A stretch of DNA of 64,000 nucleotides from Actinomyces oricola (GCF_004104015.1 NZ_RYFV01000004.1:62001-126000), one strand, 5' to 3'. Positions 21,277 through 31,652 are shown, counted from the first letter of the stretch. The notes: generated from the sequence alone by a model not told the origin. Translations and numbers: made by a program.

Positions 21277-21568
21277 GACACTCCAGGAGGTGAATATGGG
21301 GAAGGGTCTCGAAAACTCGCCCTATACCGGGTCGGGATGGGGCGAGACCGGAGCCCCAGCGCCCGGGTAGGGCAGTCCTCCCCATTGGGGGCGCGGTGGC
21401 ATCGAACGCACGTCCAGGGCCACCAGCCCCTCCCGCCCCTCCGGCCCCTCCAACAAAATCCTCACAGCACAACGTCCACGGAAGGTGTGCTGTGAGGATT
21501 TTGTTGGGGGTGGGGGTGCGCCAGTTGGGGGGTGGGGGCGCCGGGGGACGAGCGGGGGACGTTGCGGC
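21277..21568. other. Intergenic region carrying palindrome copy 1
   Basis: It separates the lipoprotein gene from the end of the polyprenyl synthase gene. It holds the first copy of the long palindromic repeat, with pyrimidine-rich sequence on its left and G-rich sequence on its right. No gene is seen. Confidence 0.6.
21450..21507. repeat. Long palindromic repeat, copy 1
   Basis: Arms at 21450-21471 (CCAACAAAATCCTCACAGCA plus CA) and 21486-21507 are perfectly complementary over 22 bp around a 14-base centre. It lies 62 bp after the stop codon of the polyprenyl diphosphate synthase, at the very end of the nuo operon, where it could end transcription. There is no T tract. Two more copies are at 43709-43774 and 54340-54407. 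Confidence 0.95.
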
Positions 21569-22675
21569 TCAGGCGGCGCGGTTGACGAGCAGGCGCGCCA
21601 GCTCCTCCATGGCTGAGTGCACCTGGGCTACCCGCTCGCTCGCGTCGGCCAGGGCGGCCCGCCGGTCGGCCCCGGTGACGCCCTCGGCATCGAGGCGGGC
21701 GGTTGTTCCCTCCAGGACCGCCTCCTCCAGGCCGTCGAGGGCGGCGACCGCATCATCGGCCCACTGCGCGGCCATGGCCCGGGTGCGCGCCAGCACCGGG
21801 TGGAGGCGCAGCCGCCCCACGACGTCGGCCAGGACCGCATCATCGGACAGGCTCGCGCTGGAAAGGGTGGACAGGATTGACTGGCCCGCCGCGTCGAGCT
21901 CGCCGGCCGCCAACGCCTGGCGCAGGAGGAGGACGGGCATGGTGTCCACGCCCTCACGCAGGTCGGTGCCGGGGGTCTTGCCGGTGATCTGGGAGTCACT
22001 GGTGAGGTCAATGACGTCGTCGGCCAACTGGAAGGCCACCCCCAGGTGCTCCCCGAACTCCTCAACGATCTGCTCCGTGCGCGCACCGGCCTGGGTGAGC
22101 ATGGCCCCGTAGCGGGCGGATATGGCAATCAAGGATCCGGTCTTATCCGCCAGGATCTGGAGGTAGTGCTCGACCGGGTCGGTGTCCGCCGGGCGCGGAA
22201 GAGTCTCACGGAGTTGGCCCATGCACAGGCGCTCAAAGGTCTTGGCATGGGAGTGCATCGCCTGCGACCCCAGCGCCACCACCAGCTGGGAGGCGCGCGC
22301 CACTAGCACGTCGCCGGTGAGGATCGCCGCGGAGTTGCCCCACACTTTTTGGGCGCTGGGGGCGCCGCGGCGCAAGGGGGCCTCATCCATGACGTCGTCG
22401 TGGTAGAGGGTGGCGATATGGGTGAGCTCGACGGCGACGCCGGCGTCGCGGACCTTCTCGCCCACGGCCAGGGCCGGGTCGCCCAGTTGAGCCGTCAGCA
22501 GGGTCAGGATCGGCCGCATGCGCTTGCCCCCGGCTGCCGCCAAATGGGAGGTGGGCGGGTTAATGGTCTCATCGGCGCTGCGCACGACCTGGAGCAAACG
22601 CTCTTCAATGGCCTCAAGAGCAGGATTGATCCGGCCCTCCAATTGGGGGGCACCAAGCGAGAACGATCCGATCAC
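21569..22675 (-). CDS. Polyprenyl diphosphate synthase (menaquinone side chain)
   Basis: A 368-residue trans-isoprenyl diphosphate synthase that extends allylic diphosphates with isopentenyl diphosphate. It has GGKRMRP (49-55), the first aspartate-rich motif DDVMD (93-97), the CMGQLRE helix (151-157), and the second motif DDVID (219-223). The first motif lacks bulky residues just upstream, which fits a long-chain product. It is the last gene of the nuo operon; its GTG start overlaps the nuoN stop (GTGA). This position suggests it makes the menaquinone tail. Confidence 0.9.
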   Translation of the reverse strand: MIGSFSLGAPQLEGRINPALEAIEERLLQVVRSADETINPPTSHLAAAGGKRMRPILTLLTAQLGDPALAVGEKVRDAGVAVELTHIATLYHDDVMDEAPLRRGAPSAQKVWGNSAAILTGDVLVARASQLVVALGSQAMHSHAKTFERLCMGQLRETLPRPADTDPVEHYLQILADKTGSLIAISARYGAMLTQAGARTEQIVEEFGEHLGVAFQLADDVIDLTSDSQITGKTPGTDLREGVDTMPVLLLRQALAAGELDAAGQSILSTLSSASLSDDAVLADVVGRLRLHPVLARTRAMAAQWADDAVAALDGLEEAVLEGTTARLDAEGVTGADRRAALADASERVAQVHSAMEELARLLVNRAA

Positions 22676-24234
22676 GGCACGAGCATAGCGGCGTTACTCA
22701 GCAGCATCAGAACCGCCTGGGGCACAACGCCCAGCACCACGGTGAGGATCACAGCCATACCGATCGCCGACAGGGAGGGGCCCATGGACTCCACCACGAC
22801 CACCCGCCCGTCCTGCGGGGTGTGGAAGAACATGAGAACAATGAGGCGCATGTAGAAGAAGGCTGTAACCGCACTGGAGGCTATAGCCAACACCACCAGA
22901 CCGGTGGCCCCCCCGCCCACACCGGAGACGAAGAGCTCGAATTTGGCGATAAAGCCGCTGGTCAGGGGGATGCCGGCGAAGGACAGCAGGAATACGGTCA
23001 TGGCGCCGGCCAGCCAGGGGTGGTGACGGCCCAGCCCCTTGAAGGACTCCAGGTCGGTGGCTTCGGCCCCGGCGGCGCCGTCGTGACCGACCCGCACCAG
23101 GGCGACCACGCCAAAAGCCCCAATGGTGGCCACGCCGTAGGCCAGGGCGTAGAAGAGCAACGACTGGATGCCGGCGACGCTCAAGGCGAGCAGGCCGATG
23201 AGCATGTACCCGGCGTGAGCGATCGCCGAGTAGGCGAGCATGCGCTTAACGTCGCCCTGCACAACGCCGACGACGGTGCCCACCACCATGGTCAGTGCGG
23301 CCACCGCCCACAGGAAGGGGGCCAGGTCCCAGCCCAGATTCCCCGCAATGACATAGTAGAAGCGGATGAGGGCCAGAAAGGCGGCGGCCTTGACGCCGGC
23401 GGCCATGAACCCGGTGACGGGCGTGGGAGCACCCTGATAGACGTCCGGGCTCCAGGCGTGGAAGGGGGCGGCCGCCACCTTGAACAGCAGGCCAACGGTC
23501 ACGAGTACCACACCGGCCAGGAGCAGCCAGTCCATGCCCGCCACGGATCCCATGGCAATGGCGCCGGCAATATCGGAGTAGGTCACTGAGCCGGAGAAGC
23601 CGTAGAGGAGGGCGGCCCCCATGAGCAGGAAGGCCGAGGCGAAGGCGCCCAGCATGAAGTACTTCAGGGCCGCCTCCTGACTGAGCAGGCGGCGGTGGCG
23701 GGCGGTGGCCGTCATAATGTACAGGGGCAGGGAAATGAGCTCCAGGGCGACGAACAGGCTCACGAGGTCACTGGCCAGGGCGAAGAGCATCATGCCGGCC
23801 AGGGAGAACAGCGTCAGGGGGAAGACCTCGGTGGTTCTCCACTGGGCATGGATGGACTCGCTCTCCTCGGCGCTGCCGGGCCGGTCCGCGGCCTGGGCGG
23901 TGAAGGCGGAGTCGCCGACGGTGGTGGGGTCGGCCATGACGAGGACGGCCAGGAAGCCAATGATCAGGAGGATGCCTTGGGCCGCCAGCGCGAAGGGGTC
24001 CTCGGTCAGGCCGGCGATCGGCGCGCCGTCGCCGGGCAATGACAGCCCGTCCCAGCGCACGACGACGGCCACCCCTGCGGCGAGAATGGCCAGCACCGCC
24101 AGGGTCGCCTGGGTGATCAGGCGAGCGCGCCGGGCCACGAAGGTCTCCACCAGGACGCCGAGTACCCCGGCTCCCAGGACAATAATGGCCGGGGCGAGTC
24201 CGGCCCAGTTGATCGGTGGGGCGGTGACGTTCAC
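22672..24234 (-). CDS. nuoN: NADH-quinone oxidoreductase subunit N
   Basis: A 520-residue antiporter-like proton channel of complex I with about 14 membrane helices. The conserved lysine-bearing helix region KVAAAPFHAWSPDVYQGAP and the following GFMAAGVKAAAF segment identify it. GTG 24234 overlaps the nuoM stop (GTGA), and its own stop overlaps the polyprenyl synthase start. Confidence 0.95.
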   Translation of the reverse strand: MNVTAPPINWAGLAPAIIVLGAGVLGVLVETFVARRARLITQATLAVLAILAAGVAVVVRWDGLSLPGDGAPIAGLTEDPFALAAQGILLIIGFLAVLVMADPTTVGDSAFTAQAADRPGSAEESESIHAQWRTTEVFPLTLFSLAGMMLFALASDLVSLFVALELISLPLYIMTATARHRRLLSQEAALKYFMLGAFASAFLLMGAALLYGFSGSVTYSDIAGAIAMGSVAGMDWLLLAGVVLVTVGLLFKVAAAPFHAWSPDVYQGAPTPVTGFMAAGVKAAAFLALIRFYYVIAGNLGWDLAPFLWAVAALTMVVGTVVGVVQGDVKRMLAYSAIAHAGYMLIGLLALSVAGIQSLLFYALAYGVATIGAFGVVALVRVGHDGAAGAEATDLESFKGLGRHHPWLAGAMTVFLLSFAGIPLTSGFIAKFELFVSGVGGGATGLVVLAIASSAVTAFFYMRLIVLMFFHTPQDGRVVVVESMGPSLSAIGMAVILTVVLGVVPQAVLMLLSNAAMLVP

Positions 24235-25778
24235 TGGCGGGTCCCTTCGGCGGTGGGGACGTCCAGGGCGGCGCTGGCGGCCTGTTCCTGGCTCGTGACG
24301 GTGGAGATCTGCTCGGCGACGCCGTCGAGGGTGTCGGTCACGACGGCGGGGGCCAGGCCCAGGGCGAGCATGGCGGCGATGACCGGGACCAGGACGAGTT
24401 TCTCGCGCCCGTCAAGGTCGGTGCCGCCCACGCGCTCGGGCGCCGGAGCGCCGGTGAACACCCGCTGGTAGGGCAGGAGCACGTAGACGGCGGCAATGAC
24501 CACCCCCAGGGCGGCCACAACCCCCAGGGGCACCGAGACGGAGAAAGTACCGGTCAGGACCATCCACTCCGGCACGAAGCCGCTCAGGCCCGGCAAGGCG
24601 ATGGAGGCCAGGCCGGAGACCAGGAAGGTGCCGGCCACCAGGGGCATGACGCGGGCAATACCACCGAGTTCGCTTATGGACACCGTGCCGGTGCGCCGCG
24701 CCAGGAAGCCGGTCACCAGGTAGAGCCCGGCAATGGACAGGCCGTGGGCGACCATGTAGACCATGGCCCCGGTGGCCGCCACCCGACTGCCCACGAAGAT
24801 CCCCAGCACCATGAAGCCGAAGTGGCTGATGGAGGTGTAGGAGATGAGCCGGTAGAGGTGGTCCTGGCCAATGGCGGCCAGGCCGCCGTAAATAATGCCG
24901 ACCACGGCCAGCACCACAATGACGGGGGCCGCCCAGGCGGAGGCCTCGGGGAAGAGCGGCAGCACGAGGGAAATCATGCCGTAGGTGCCGATCTTGTCCA
25001 GAACGCCAATGAGGAGGACAGAGGTGCCCGGGGTGGCCTGCTCAGCGGTGTCGGGCAGCCAGGTGTGCAGGGGCACCATGGGGGCCTTAATGGCGAAGGC
25101 GATGAAGAAGGAGGCGAAGATCCAGCGGCGCACGCCCGTGGGGGCGGCAATGCCGGCGGCCAGGGTGTCCAGGTGGTAGGCGGTCTCGCCGCCGGGGCCG
25201 TAAACGAGCAGGGCCATGACGCCCAGAAGCATGACCAGGCCGCCGGCCAGGGAGTACAGGAGGAATTTCAGGGCGGCACGGCGCCGTCCGGGTCCTCCGA
25301 AGCCCCCGATGAGGAAGTACACCGGGATGAGCATGGCCTCGAAGCAGATGTAGAACAGGAAGACGTCGCGAGCGGCGAAGATGACGACCATGAACGCCTC
25401 CAGGACCAGCACCAGCCCGGAGAAGAGGGCTTGACGGTCGGCGGGCACCTCGCCCCAGGAGGCCAGGAGCACGATCGGCACCAGGAATGCCGCGAGCAGA
25501 ATCATGGCCAGGCCCAGGGCGTTGACCCCCAGGGCCCAGGATGTGCCCAGCGCGGGGATCCAGGGGCGGGCTTCGGCCAGCTGGATGGTGGCGCCCCGGG
25601 TGGTGTCGAAGAGGCACAGGGCCCAGACGCCGACGGCGAGCGCAGCCAGGGAGAAGACCAGGGCCACGGCCCGGGCCTGACGGCGCAACGGGGGCACCGC
25701 CCACAGCAGGGCCGCCCCGGTGAGGGGGACGAGCACCATGATGCTCAGCACGGGCAGCGATGCGGGAAGGGACTGCAT
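24231..25778 (-). CDS. nuoM: NADH-quinone oxidoreductase subunit M
   Basis: A 515-residue antiporter-like subunit with about 14 membrane helices. The signature segments are ICFEAMLIPVYFLIGG (conserved glutamate of helix 5), FIAFAIKAPMVPLHTWLPDT and SHFGFMVLGI. It starts 12 bp after nuoL and ends in a GTGA overlap with nuoN. Confidence 0.95.
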   Translation of the reverse strand: MQSLPASLPVLSIMVLVPLTGAALLWAVPPLRRQARAVALVFSLAALAVGVWALCLFDTTRGATIQLAEARPWIPALGTSWALGVNALGLAMILLAAFLVPIVLLASWGEVPADRQALFSGLVLVLEAFMVVIFAARDVFLFYICFEAMLIPVYFLIGGFGGPGRRRAALKFLLYSLAGGLVMLLGVMALLVYGPGGETAYHLDTLAAGIAAPTGVRRWIFASFFIAFAIKAPMVPLHTWLPDTAEQATPGTSVLLIGVLDKIGTYGMISLVLPLFPEASAWAAPVIVVLAVVGIIYGGLAAIGQDHLYRLISYTSISHFGFMVLGIFVGSRVAATGAMVYMVAHGLSIAGLYLVTGFLARRTGTVSISELGGIARVMPLVAGTFLVSGLASIALPGLSGFVPEWMVLTGTFSVSVPLGVVAALGVVIAAVYVLLPYQRVFTGAPAPERVGGTDLDGREKLVLVPVIAAMLALGLAPAVVTDTLDGVAEQISTVTSQEQAASAALDVPTAEGTRQ

Positions 25779-25790
25779 GTCTGTGTCCTC

Positions 25791-27803
25791 TCAGATCCTG
25801 GTGGCCAGGACGGCAATGAGTGCGAGCACCGTCCCGCCGAGCATGTAGCCGGCGTAGGAGCGGACGTACCCGGACTCGGTGCGGCGGACGAGCCGCCCGG
25901 TAGCGGCCGTCCCCCGGGCAAGGCCCTCAACGGCGCCGTCGACCACGTAGTGGTCGGTGAGGCTCGCGGCGGTGACCAGGCCCTGGCCCGGGCGCATGGC
26001 GATGGCCTCGTTGACGGTGTCTTGATGCATGTCCTTGCGGGCCGCCTCGACCAGGACATTGCCGGGCTGGACCACGGTGGGCACCGGCCGGCGGGCGTAC
26101 ATGAACCAGGCGACGACGACGCCAATAAGCACCAGTGCCAGGGTGGCGCCCATAATGGCGGTCACCGGCAGTACGGGCTCGCCGTGCTCGACGTGGCCGG
26201 TGACCGGCTCCAACCAGGTGGTGAAGCGCTCCCCCATGGCCAGTAGGCCTCCCAGGGCCAGGGAGAAAAGGCTCAGGATGACCAGTGGGGCGGTCATGAG
26301 AACACCGGACTCGTGCGGGTGGACCTCCCCCTCCAGGTCCTCGGCGGTCGTCCACCGCTTGGTGCCGTGGAAGATCATGAAGAACAGGCGAGACATGTAG
26401 AAAGCGGTCAGGCCCGCGCCCAGCAGGGCGATGGTGCCCAGAATCCAGGGCTGGGCGCCGTGACCGACGAAGGCCGCCTCAATGATCTTGTCCTTGGACC
26501 AGAACCCCGAGAAGGGCGGGATACCCAAGATGGCGAGCCAGCCAATGCCCATGGTGGCCCAGGTGATTCTCATGTGGCCGTGCAGGGCGCCGAAACGGCG
26601 CATGTTGACCTGGTCGTCCATGGCGTGCATGACGCTTCCGGCCCCGAGGAAAAGCTGGGCCTTGAAGAAGCCGTGGGTGAGCAGGTGGAAGATGGCGAAG
26701 GCGTAACCAATGGGGCCGAGGCCCGCGCCGAGCATCATGTAGCCGATCTGGCTCATGGTGGATGCGGCCAGGACCTTCTTCATATCGTCCTTAGCGGCGC
26801 CAATGACGGCCCCCAGCAGCAGGGTGATGGCGCCGACGACTGCCACGGCGAGCTGGGCATCAGGGGCACCGGTGTAGATGGCGCCCGAGCGCACCATGAG
26901 GTAGACGCCGGCAGTGACCATGGTGGCGGCGTGAATGAGGGCGGAGACTGGGGTGGGGCCCGCCATGGCGTCACCCAGCCAGGCCTGGAGCGGGAACTGC
27001 GCGGACTTGCCGCAGGCGGCTAGCAGGAGGAGGAAGCCGATGGCGGTGAGCCAGCCGGTGGACACCGAGCCCCCGGCGGCGAGCTGGAGCACGTCGGAGA
27101 AGCGCACCGAGCCCATCTGGGCCACCATGGCCATCATGGCCAGCAGCAGTCCGAGGTCTCCGACTCGGTTCATAATGAAGGCCTTCTTGGCGGCGGTCGC
27201 ATTGGAGGCACTGGCGGCCTTGGCGGCGGGAGGGGCGTCGGCGTCGGCCGTGTTCCAGAAGCCGATGAGGAGGTAGGAGGCCAGGCCCACACCCTCCCAG
27301 CCCACGAAGAGCACAATGTAGGAGTCGCCGAGGACCAGGGTGAGCATGGCGGCGATAAAGAAGTTGAGGTAGGCGAAAAAGCGGCGCCGATCGCGATCGT
27401 GACTCATGTAGGCCACCGAGTACAGGTGGATGAGGAAGCCCACGAAGGTCACCAGCATGACGAAGGTCAAGGAGAGCGGGTCGATCTGGAGGCCCACGGT
27501 GACGTCGAGGTCGCCCGAGGAGAACCAGCGCCACAGGCTGAGGTAGATGGTGCGCTGGTCGGCGCTCAGGCCCAGGACCTGCATGAGGATCGCCCCGCCC
27601 AGGCAGGCGTCGAAGAGGGCGGCGGCCAATCCCAGCCAGTGCCCCCAGGAATCGCAGCGGCGTCCGGCCAGGAGCAGGATGGCGGCGCTGACGGCGGGCA
27701 CGGCAATGAGGAGCCAGGACCAGGCGGCCGGACCGGTGGGGTCGGTGAGCAGGCCGGTGGCGTGCCCGGCCAGGAGCGCGGCGGTAGGCGGTGCGGTGGT
27801 CAT
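25791..27803 (-). CDS. nuoL: NADH-quinone oxidoreductase subunit L
   Basis: A 670-residue, largest membrane subunit of complex I. It shows the antiporter core (FVGWEGVGLASYLLIGFW, CGKSAQFPLQAWLGDAM, SALIHAATMVTAGVYL) and the long C-terminal extension that forms the lateral helix. ATG 27803 has GGAG upstream and fits the first membrane helix. It begins 10 bp after nuoK. Confidence 0.95.
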   Translation of the reverse strand: MTTAPPTAALLAGHATGLLTDPTGPAAWSWLLIAVPAVSAAILLLAGRRCDSWGHWLGLAAALFDACLGGAILMQVLGLSADQRTIYLSLWRWFSSGDLDVTVGLQIDPLSLTFVMLVTFVGFLIHLYSVAYMSHDRDRRRFFAYLNFFIAAMLTLVLGDSYIVLFVGWEGVGLASYLLIGFWNTADADAPPAAKAASASNATAAKKAFIMNRVGDLGLLLAMMAMVAQMGSVRFSDVLQLAAGGSVSTGWLTAIGFLLLLAACGKSAQFPLQAWLGDAMAGPTPVSALIHAATMVTAGVYLMVRSGAIYTGAPDAQLAVAVVGAITLLLGAVIGAAKDDMKKVLAASTMSQIGYMMLGAGLGPIGYAFAIFHLLTHGFFKAQLFLGAGSVMHAMDDQVNMRRFGALHGHMRITWATMGIGWLAILGIPPFSGFWSKDKIIEAAFVGHGAQPWILGTIALLGAGLTAFYMSRLFFMIFHGTKRWTTAEDLEGEVHPHESGVLMTAPLVILSLFSLALGGLLAMGERFTTWLEPVTGHVEHGEPVLPVTAIMGATLALVLIGVVVAWFMYARRPVPTVVQPGNVLVEAARKDMHQDTVNEAIAMRPGQGLVTAASLTDHYVVDGAVEGLARGTAATGRLVRRTESGYVRSYAGYMLGGTVLALIAVLATRI

Positions 27804-27813
27804 GCCGGTCTCC

Positions 27814-28119
27814 TCAGTTCTTGAGCAGGTTCGCGTCGTCAACCGACGTGGACCTGCGGGTGCGGAAGATGGACACGACAATGCTCAGGCCCACGACGAC
27901 CTCCGCGGCAGCGACGACCATGACGAAGAAGGCGAAGACCTGCCCGGTGAGGTTTCCGTGGAGACGGGAGAAAGTCACCAGGACCAGGTTGACGGCGTTG
28001 AGCATGAGCTCGACGCCCATGAGCTCAATAATGGCGTTGCGGCGCAGCAGAACGGTCAGGGCCCCCAGGGTGAAGAGCACGCCGGCCAGGACGACATAGG
28101 CGGTCATGGGAAGAGTCAC
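27814..28119 (-). CDS. nuoK: NADH-quinone oxidoreductase subunit K
   Basis: A 101-residue, three-helix subunit. The signatures are [21 protein letters not shown] (conserved glutamates in helix 2) and the C-terminal [17 protein letters not shown] typical of actinobacteria. GTG 28119 gives the same GTGA overlap seen at other junctions of this operon; ATG 28107 would give a four-residue shorter protein and cannot be excluded. Confidence 0.94.
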   Translation of the reverse strand: MTLPMTAYVVLAGVLFTLGALTVLLRRNAIIELMGVELMLNAVNLVLVTFSRLHGNLTGQVFAFFVMVVAAAEVVVGLSIVVSIFRTRRSTSVDDANLLKN

Positions 28120-29534
28120 TTCTTCCTCCCCTTCCTCTTTTTCTTGCTGGACCGGGCCGGCCGGGCCGCCTTCGCGGTGGGTCTCCTGGTCTTCTTGGCA
28201 GGCGTGCGCTTGGCCGGCTCGGCCTGCGCGGGGGCCTTGGCCGCCGGCTCATTCCCAGCTGGGGCCTTGGCGGGCTCATCGTCAGCCGGGGCCTTGGCCG
28301 CCGGCTCATTCCCAACCGGGGCCTTGGCCGGCTCATCGTCAGCCGGTTCGGCCTGCACCGGGGTGGGGGCGGTAGAACCGGCCCGCACCTGCGCGGGAGT
28401 CGCCGACTCGGCCTGCGCGGGGACCTCGGCGGGCTCGGTCGCCGGCTTGGCTTCTGCGACCGCCGACTCGCCCTCCGCCGGGGCCTTGGCCGGCTCATCG
28501 TCAGCCGGTTCGACCTGCGCGGGGGTGGGGGCAGTGGTAGAACCGGCCCGCACCTGCGCGGGAGTCGCCGACTCGCCCTCCGCCGGGGCCTCGCCCGGCC
28601 CAGAGCCTGCCGGTGGCGCAGCCTTCGCCTTGGCGGGGGCTGTGGGCTGGGCGACGACCGGCGCCGGGGCACCGGGCATGGAGGCCATGCCGGAGCGGCC
28701 CACGGAGGCGTTCTCCCGCTGCGTCATGCGCCCGGCCCGCTGGGCGGCGCCCACCTCCGGGGAGACCTCGGAGAGCTCGAGCGCCTGGCCGCGCACGCGC
28801 AGGACACGGGGGACGGACTCGTGGACCTCGTCTCCCGAGGCGTCCAGGGCGGGGGCGGCTGCCGTATTGGTGGAGGCGTAGACGCCGGGCATGGGCCGTT
28901 GGCCGGGGTGGGCCCCCGACTGGGCGTAGGCGCGCATCTTGTCCTCGGCGATCTGCCGTTGGGAGCGCTTGGCCCGTACCCGCTGACGATGGGTGAGGGT
29001 CAAGGCCCCCAGGGCGGCAATAATCAGCAGGACGCCGGTGAGCTCCATGGCTGCCACGTGGTTGCCGAACAGGGTCAGGGCCAGCGCCTGGGGGGTGGCC
29101 GCCGTGGAGTCGGCCAGGCCCTGGGCGGCGGGGAAGGTGTTGCGGACCACGGCGGCGGTCAACACCGCCACCAGGCCGACGCCCAGGGTGACAACAAGTG
29201 GCTTCTGCGCCGGCCAGGTGGTGCCGCCCATGGGCTCCTCGCCACCGACCCCGACGAGCATAATGACGAAGAGCACCAGGGTCATGACCGCCCCGGTGTA
29301 GACGACCACCTGGGTAATGCCCAGGAAGGGCGCCTCATTGGCGACATAGAGGACCGCCAGGCCGATCATGATGACGATCATGTTGATGGCGGCGCTCACC
29401 GCCCGTTTGGCGGTGAGCAGGCCCAGACCGCACAAGACGGTGACCACGGCGACGACGCCGAAGAGGATTGTCTCCCCCGTCGACATTGCGCCCGAGGCGG
29501 TCATGGTGGGGAGTGCGTGCGCGAGGGGGGTCAC
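28116..29534 (-). CDS. nuoJ: NADH-quinone oxidoreductase subunit J with long C-terminal extension
   Basis: The core is residues 20-182: five membrane helices with the NuoJ segment [20 protein letters not shown]. The protein is 472 residues, far longer than the usual 160-280. From about residue 290 it is a low-complexity tail rich in Ala, Pro and Glu with near-repeats such as [17 protein letters not shown], ending in a strongly basic stretch ([20 protein letters not shown]). The tail would be soluble, probably cytoplasmic. GTG 29534 overlaps the nuoI stop (GTGA); an in-frame ATG follows at residue 11 or 17. The tail is intact and in frame. Confidence 0.93.
   Translation of the reverse strand: MTPLAHALPTMTASGAMSTGETILFGVVAVVTVLCGLGLLTAKRAVSAAINMIVIMIGLAVLYVANEAPFLGITQVVVYTGAVMTLVLFVIMLVGVGGEEPMGGTTWPAQKPLVVTLGVGLVAVLTAAVVRNTFPAAQGLADSTAATPQALALTLFGNHVAAMELTGVLLIIAALGALTLTHRQRVRAKRSQRQIAEDKMRAYAQSGAHPGQRPMPGVYASTNTAAAPALDASGDEVHESVPRVLRVRGQALELSEVSPEVGAAQRAGRMTQRENASVGRSGMASMPGAPAPVVAQPTAPAKAKAAPPAGSGPGEAPAEGESATPAQVRAGSTTAPTPAQVEPADDEPAKAPAEGESAVAEAKPATEPAEVPAQAESATPAQVRAGSTAPTPVQAEPADDEPAKAPVGNEPAAKAPADDEPAKAPAGNEPAAKAPAQAEPAKRTPAKKTRRPTAKAARPARSSKKKRKGRKK
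28220..28590. repeat. In-frame repeats encoding the NuoJ tail
   Basis: Two near-identical segments of about 100 bp (around 28316-28412 and 28478-28577, sharing CTTGGCCGGCTCATCGTCAG) and several shorter related units (28238-28320) encode the Pro/Ala/Glu tail of NuoJ. All units keep the reading frame. Confidence 0.85.
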
Positions 29535-30223
29535 CGGGCCGCCTCCTTCTGAGGGACCGGGGCGGGCACGGCCTTGGCGGTGGCCACCGTGGGATCCTCC
29601 GGGCGCGCCGAGCGCACCCAGTCGATCTGGGCCTGGGTGGGTCCCTTGACCGCCCCGCGGTAATAGTCGACGTCCTCAGTGCCCTCGGCCATGGGGTGAG
29701 GGGCGGCCAGGGCCCGGGGGGGGACGGGGGCCAGCAGGTCGGCCTTCTCATAAATCAGGCCTGTACGAGTAGGACCGACCAGCTCGTCAATCTCATGGGT
29801 CATGGTCAGGGCGCGCGTCGGGCAGGCCTCAATGCACAAGCCGCAGAAAATGCACCGCAAATAGTTGATCTGGTAGACGCGCCCGTAGCGCTCCCCCGGC
29901 GAGTACTGGGCGTCCGGCTCGTTGGAGGCAGCCTCCACGTAGATGGCGTCGGCGGGGCAGGCCCAAGCGCACAGCTCGCAGCCGATGCACTTCTCCAGGC
30001 CGTCGTCGTAACGGTTGAGTTGGTGGCGCCCGTGATAGCGGGGCATGAGGACGGGCTTCTCAAAGGGGTAGAGCTCGGTGACCGTGGGGCGGAACATTGA
30101 GGAGATGGTCACCCCGTAGCCGGCCACCGGCGCAAAGGCGCGGGCCAGCGCACTGGGCGATCCGCGCAGCCACTGGTCGTGGTCGCTCCCGCCCGGAGCA
30201 GGGCGGTCAGTGCGGTCAGTCAT
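29531..30223 (-). CDS. nuoI: NADH-quinone oxidoreductase subunit I
   Basis: A 230-residue iron-sulfur subunit on the peripheral arm. Two 4Fe-4S clusters are bound by C79, C82, C85, C89 ([12 protein letters not shown]) and C124, C127, C130, C134 ([12 protein letters not shown]). These pass electrons to NuoB. ATG 30223 lies inside the 3' end of nuoH (8-base overlap), with GAGGGAA upstream. Confidence 0.96.
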   Translation of the reverse strand: MTDRTDRPAPGGSDHDQWLRGSPSALARAFAPVAGYGVTISSMFRPTVTELYPFEKPVLMPRYHGRHQLNRYDDGLEKCIGCELCAWACPADAIYVEAASNEPDAQYSPGERYGRVYQINYLRCIFCGLCIEACPTRALTMTHEIDELVGPTRTGLIYEKADLLAPVPPRALAAPHPMAEGTEDVDYYRGAVKGPTQAQIDWVRSARPEDPTVATAKAVPAPVPQKEAAR

Positions 30224-31652
30224 CAGTTCCCTCCTGGGCCTCGGCGCCGGAAGCGGGGGTTGTCGGGGTGCCCGCGAGGGCGGTCGCGCTGGCGGTGCCG
30301 GCGGTGCTGGAGGGGGCCGTGCCCCTGGCGCGCGGCGACGGCGGCAGCACCTGGCCGGGAAGCGGTGGAACCGGGAAACCGCCGGCGAAGGCGTCCAGCG
30401 GCCCGTCCTCGCCTTGGCCCATTCCACCGGGGCTGGCGTCACCGGCGCCGTTGCCCGGCTCCTCTCCCGACTCGGCTTCGGGCGCGAAGTAGAAGACGAG
30501 TGTGGCCACCAGGAAGACAGCGGCCAGAACCAGCAGCAGGCTCTGCGGAGAGCCCCCGGAGAAAGCGCGATAGCCCTGGACAATGACCACGAGGACGAAC
30601 CAGACCAGGCCCGCGGGGATAAGGACCTTCCAGCCCAGTTTCATGAAGTGGTCGTAGCGGATGCGCACCAGGGTGCCGCGGGTCCACACCATGAGGAACA
30701 TGACCGCCCACACCTTGCCAATGAACCAGAGCATGGGCCACCACCCGGAATTGGCGCCCTGCCAGAAAGAGGCCAGGACCACCGAGCGCCAGCCGCCCAG
30801 GAAAAGAGTCACGCACACGGCCGAAACATTGAACATATTGATGTACTCGGCCAGGAAGTACCAGGCGAACTTCATGGAGGAGTACTCCACCATGTGGCCG
30901 GCGACCAGCTCGCCCTCGGCCTCGGGCAGGTCGAAGGGCAGGCGGTTGACCTCCCCCACCATGGACACCACGTAGATGAGGAAGCTGGGAACCATGCCAA
31001 TGGCCCACCACAGGCGCTCCTGGGCGCTGACAATCCCGGAGGTGGACATGGTCCCTGAAACCAGGAACACGGTGAGGATGGACAGGCTCATGGCCAACTC
31101 GTAGGAGATGACCTGGGCGGCGCTGCGCACCGCGCCCAGCAGCGGGTAGGTGGAGTGGGCCGACCAGCCGCCCAGGATGGTGCCGTAAACCCCGAAGGCG
31201 GTGATCGCCAGGATATAGAGGACGGACACGGGGAAGTCGGTCAGCTGCAGGGGCGTGGAGTGGCCCAGGATGCTCACATTGGGGCCGAAGGGGATGACCG
31301 CGTAGACCATGAAGGCGCTGAAGGCGGCGATGACCGGGGCCAGGATGTAGACGAATCGCTCAGCGCCCTTGAGCCAGAAATCCTCCTTCATAATGAGCTT
31401 GCCGGCGTCGGCGATGGCCTGGAACAGGCCGAAGGGGCCGTTGACGTTAGGGCCCGGGCGGGTCTGCATGCGGGCCAGACCGCGACGCTCGACCCACAGC
31501 ATCATAATGACGCTGACAATGAGGAAGGCGACAATGAAGACGGCTTTGATAATGGTGAGCCACCAGGTCTCCTCAGAGAAGTCGGCGGTCACACCCCCAT
31601 TGGCCGGCAGGACAGCGCCCAACCGGGCTACTGCGTGAGTCGCGGTGTTCAC
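30216..31652 (-). CDS. nuoH: NADH-quinone oxidoreductase subunit H with Pro/Ala tail
   Basis: A 478-residue membrane subunit that forms the quinone chamber with NuoB and NuoD. It has eight membrane helices, with the loop signatures [22 protein letters not shown] and [20 protein letters not shown]. The last 85 or so residues are a low-complexity Gly/Pro/Ala/Ser tail after the final helix, as in NuoJ; actinobacterial NuoH often has some extension here. GTG 31652 overlaps the nuoG stop (GTGA). Confidence 0.95.
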   Translation of the reverse strand: MNTATHAVARLGAVLPANGGVTADFSEETWWLTIIKAVFIVAFLIVSVIMMLWVERRGLARMQTRPGPNVNGPFGLFQAIADAGKLIMKEDFWLKGAERFVYILAPVIAAFSAFMVYAVIPFGPNVSILGHSTPLQLTDFPVSVLYILAITAFGVYGTILGGWSAHSTYPLLGAVRSAAQVISYELAMSLSILTVFLVSGTMSTSGIVSAQERLWWAIGMVPSFLIYVVSMVGEVNRLPFDLPEAEGELVAGHMVEYSSMKFAWYFLAEYINMFNVSAVCVTLFLGGWRSVVLASFWQGANSGWWPMLWFIGKVWAVMFLMVWTRGTLVRIRYDHFMKLGWKVLIPAGLVWFVLVVIVQGYRAFSGGSPQSLLLVLAAVFLVATLVFYFAPEAESGEEPGNGAGDASPGGMGQGEDGPLDAFAGGFPVPPLPGQVLPPSPRARGTAPSSTAGTASATALAGTPTTPASGAEAQEGTDD

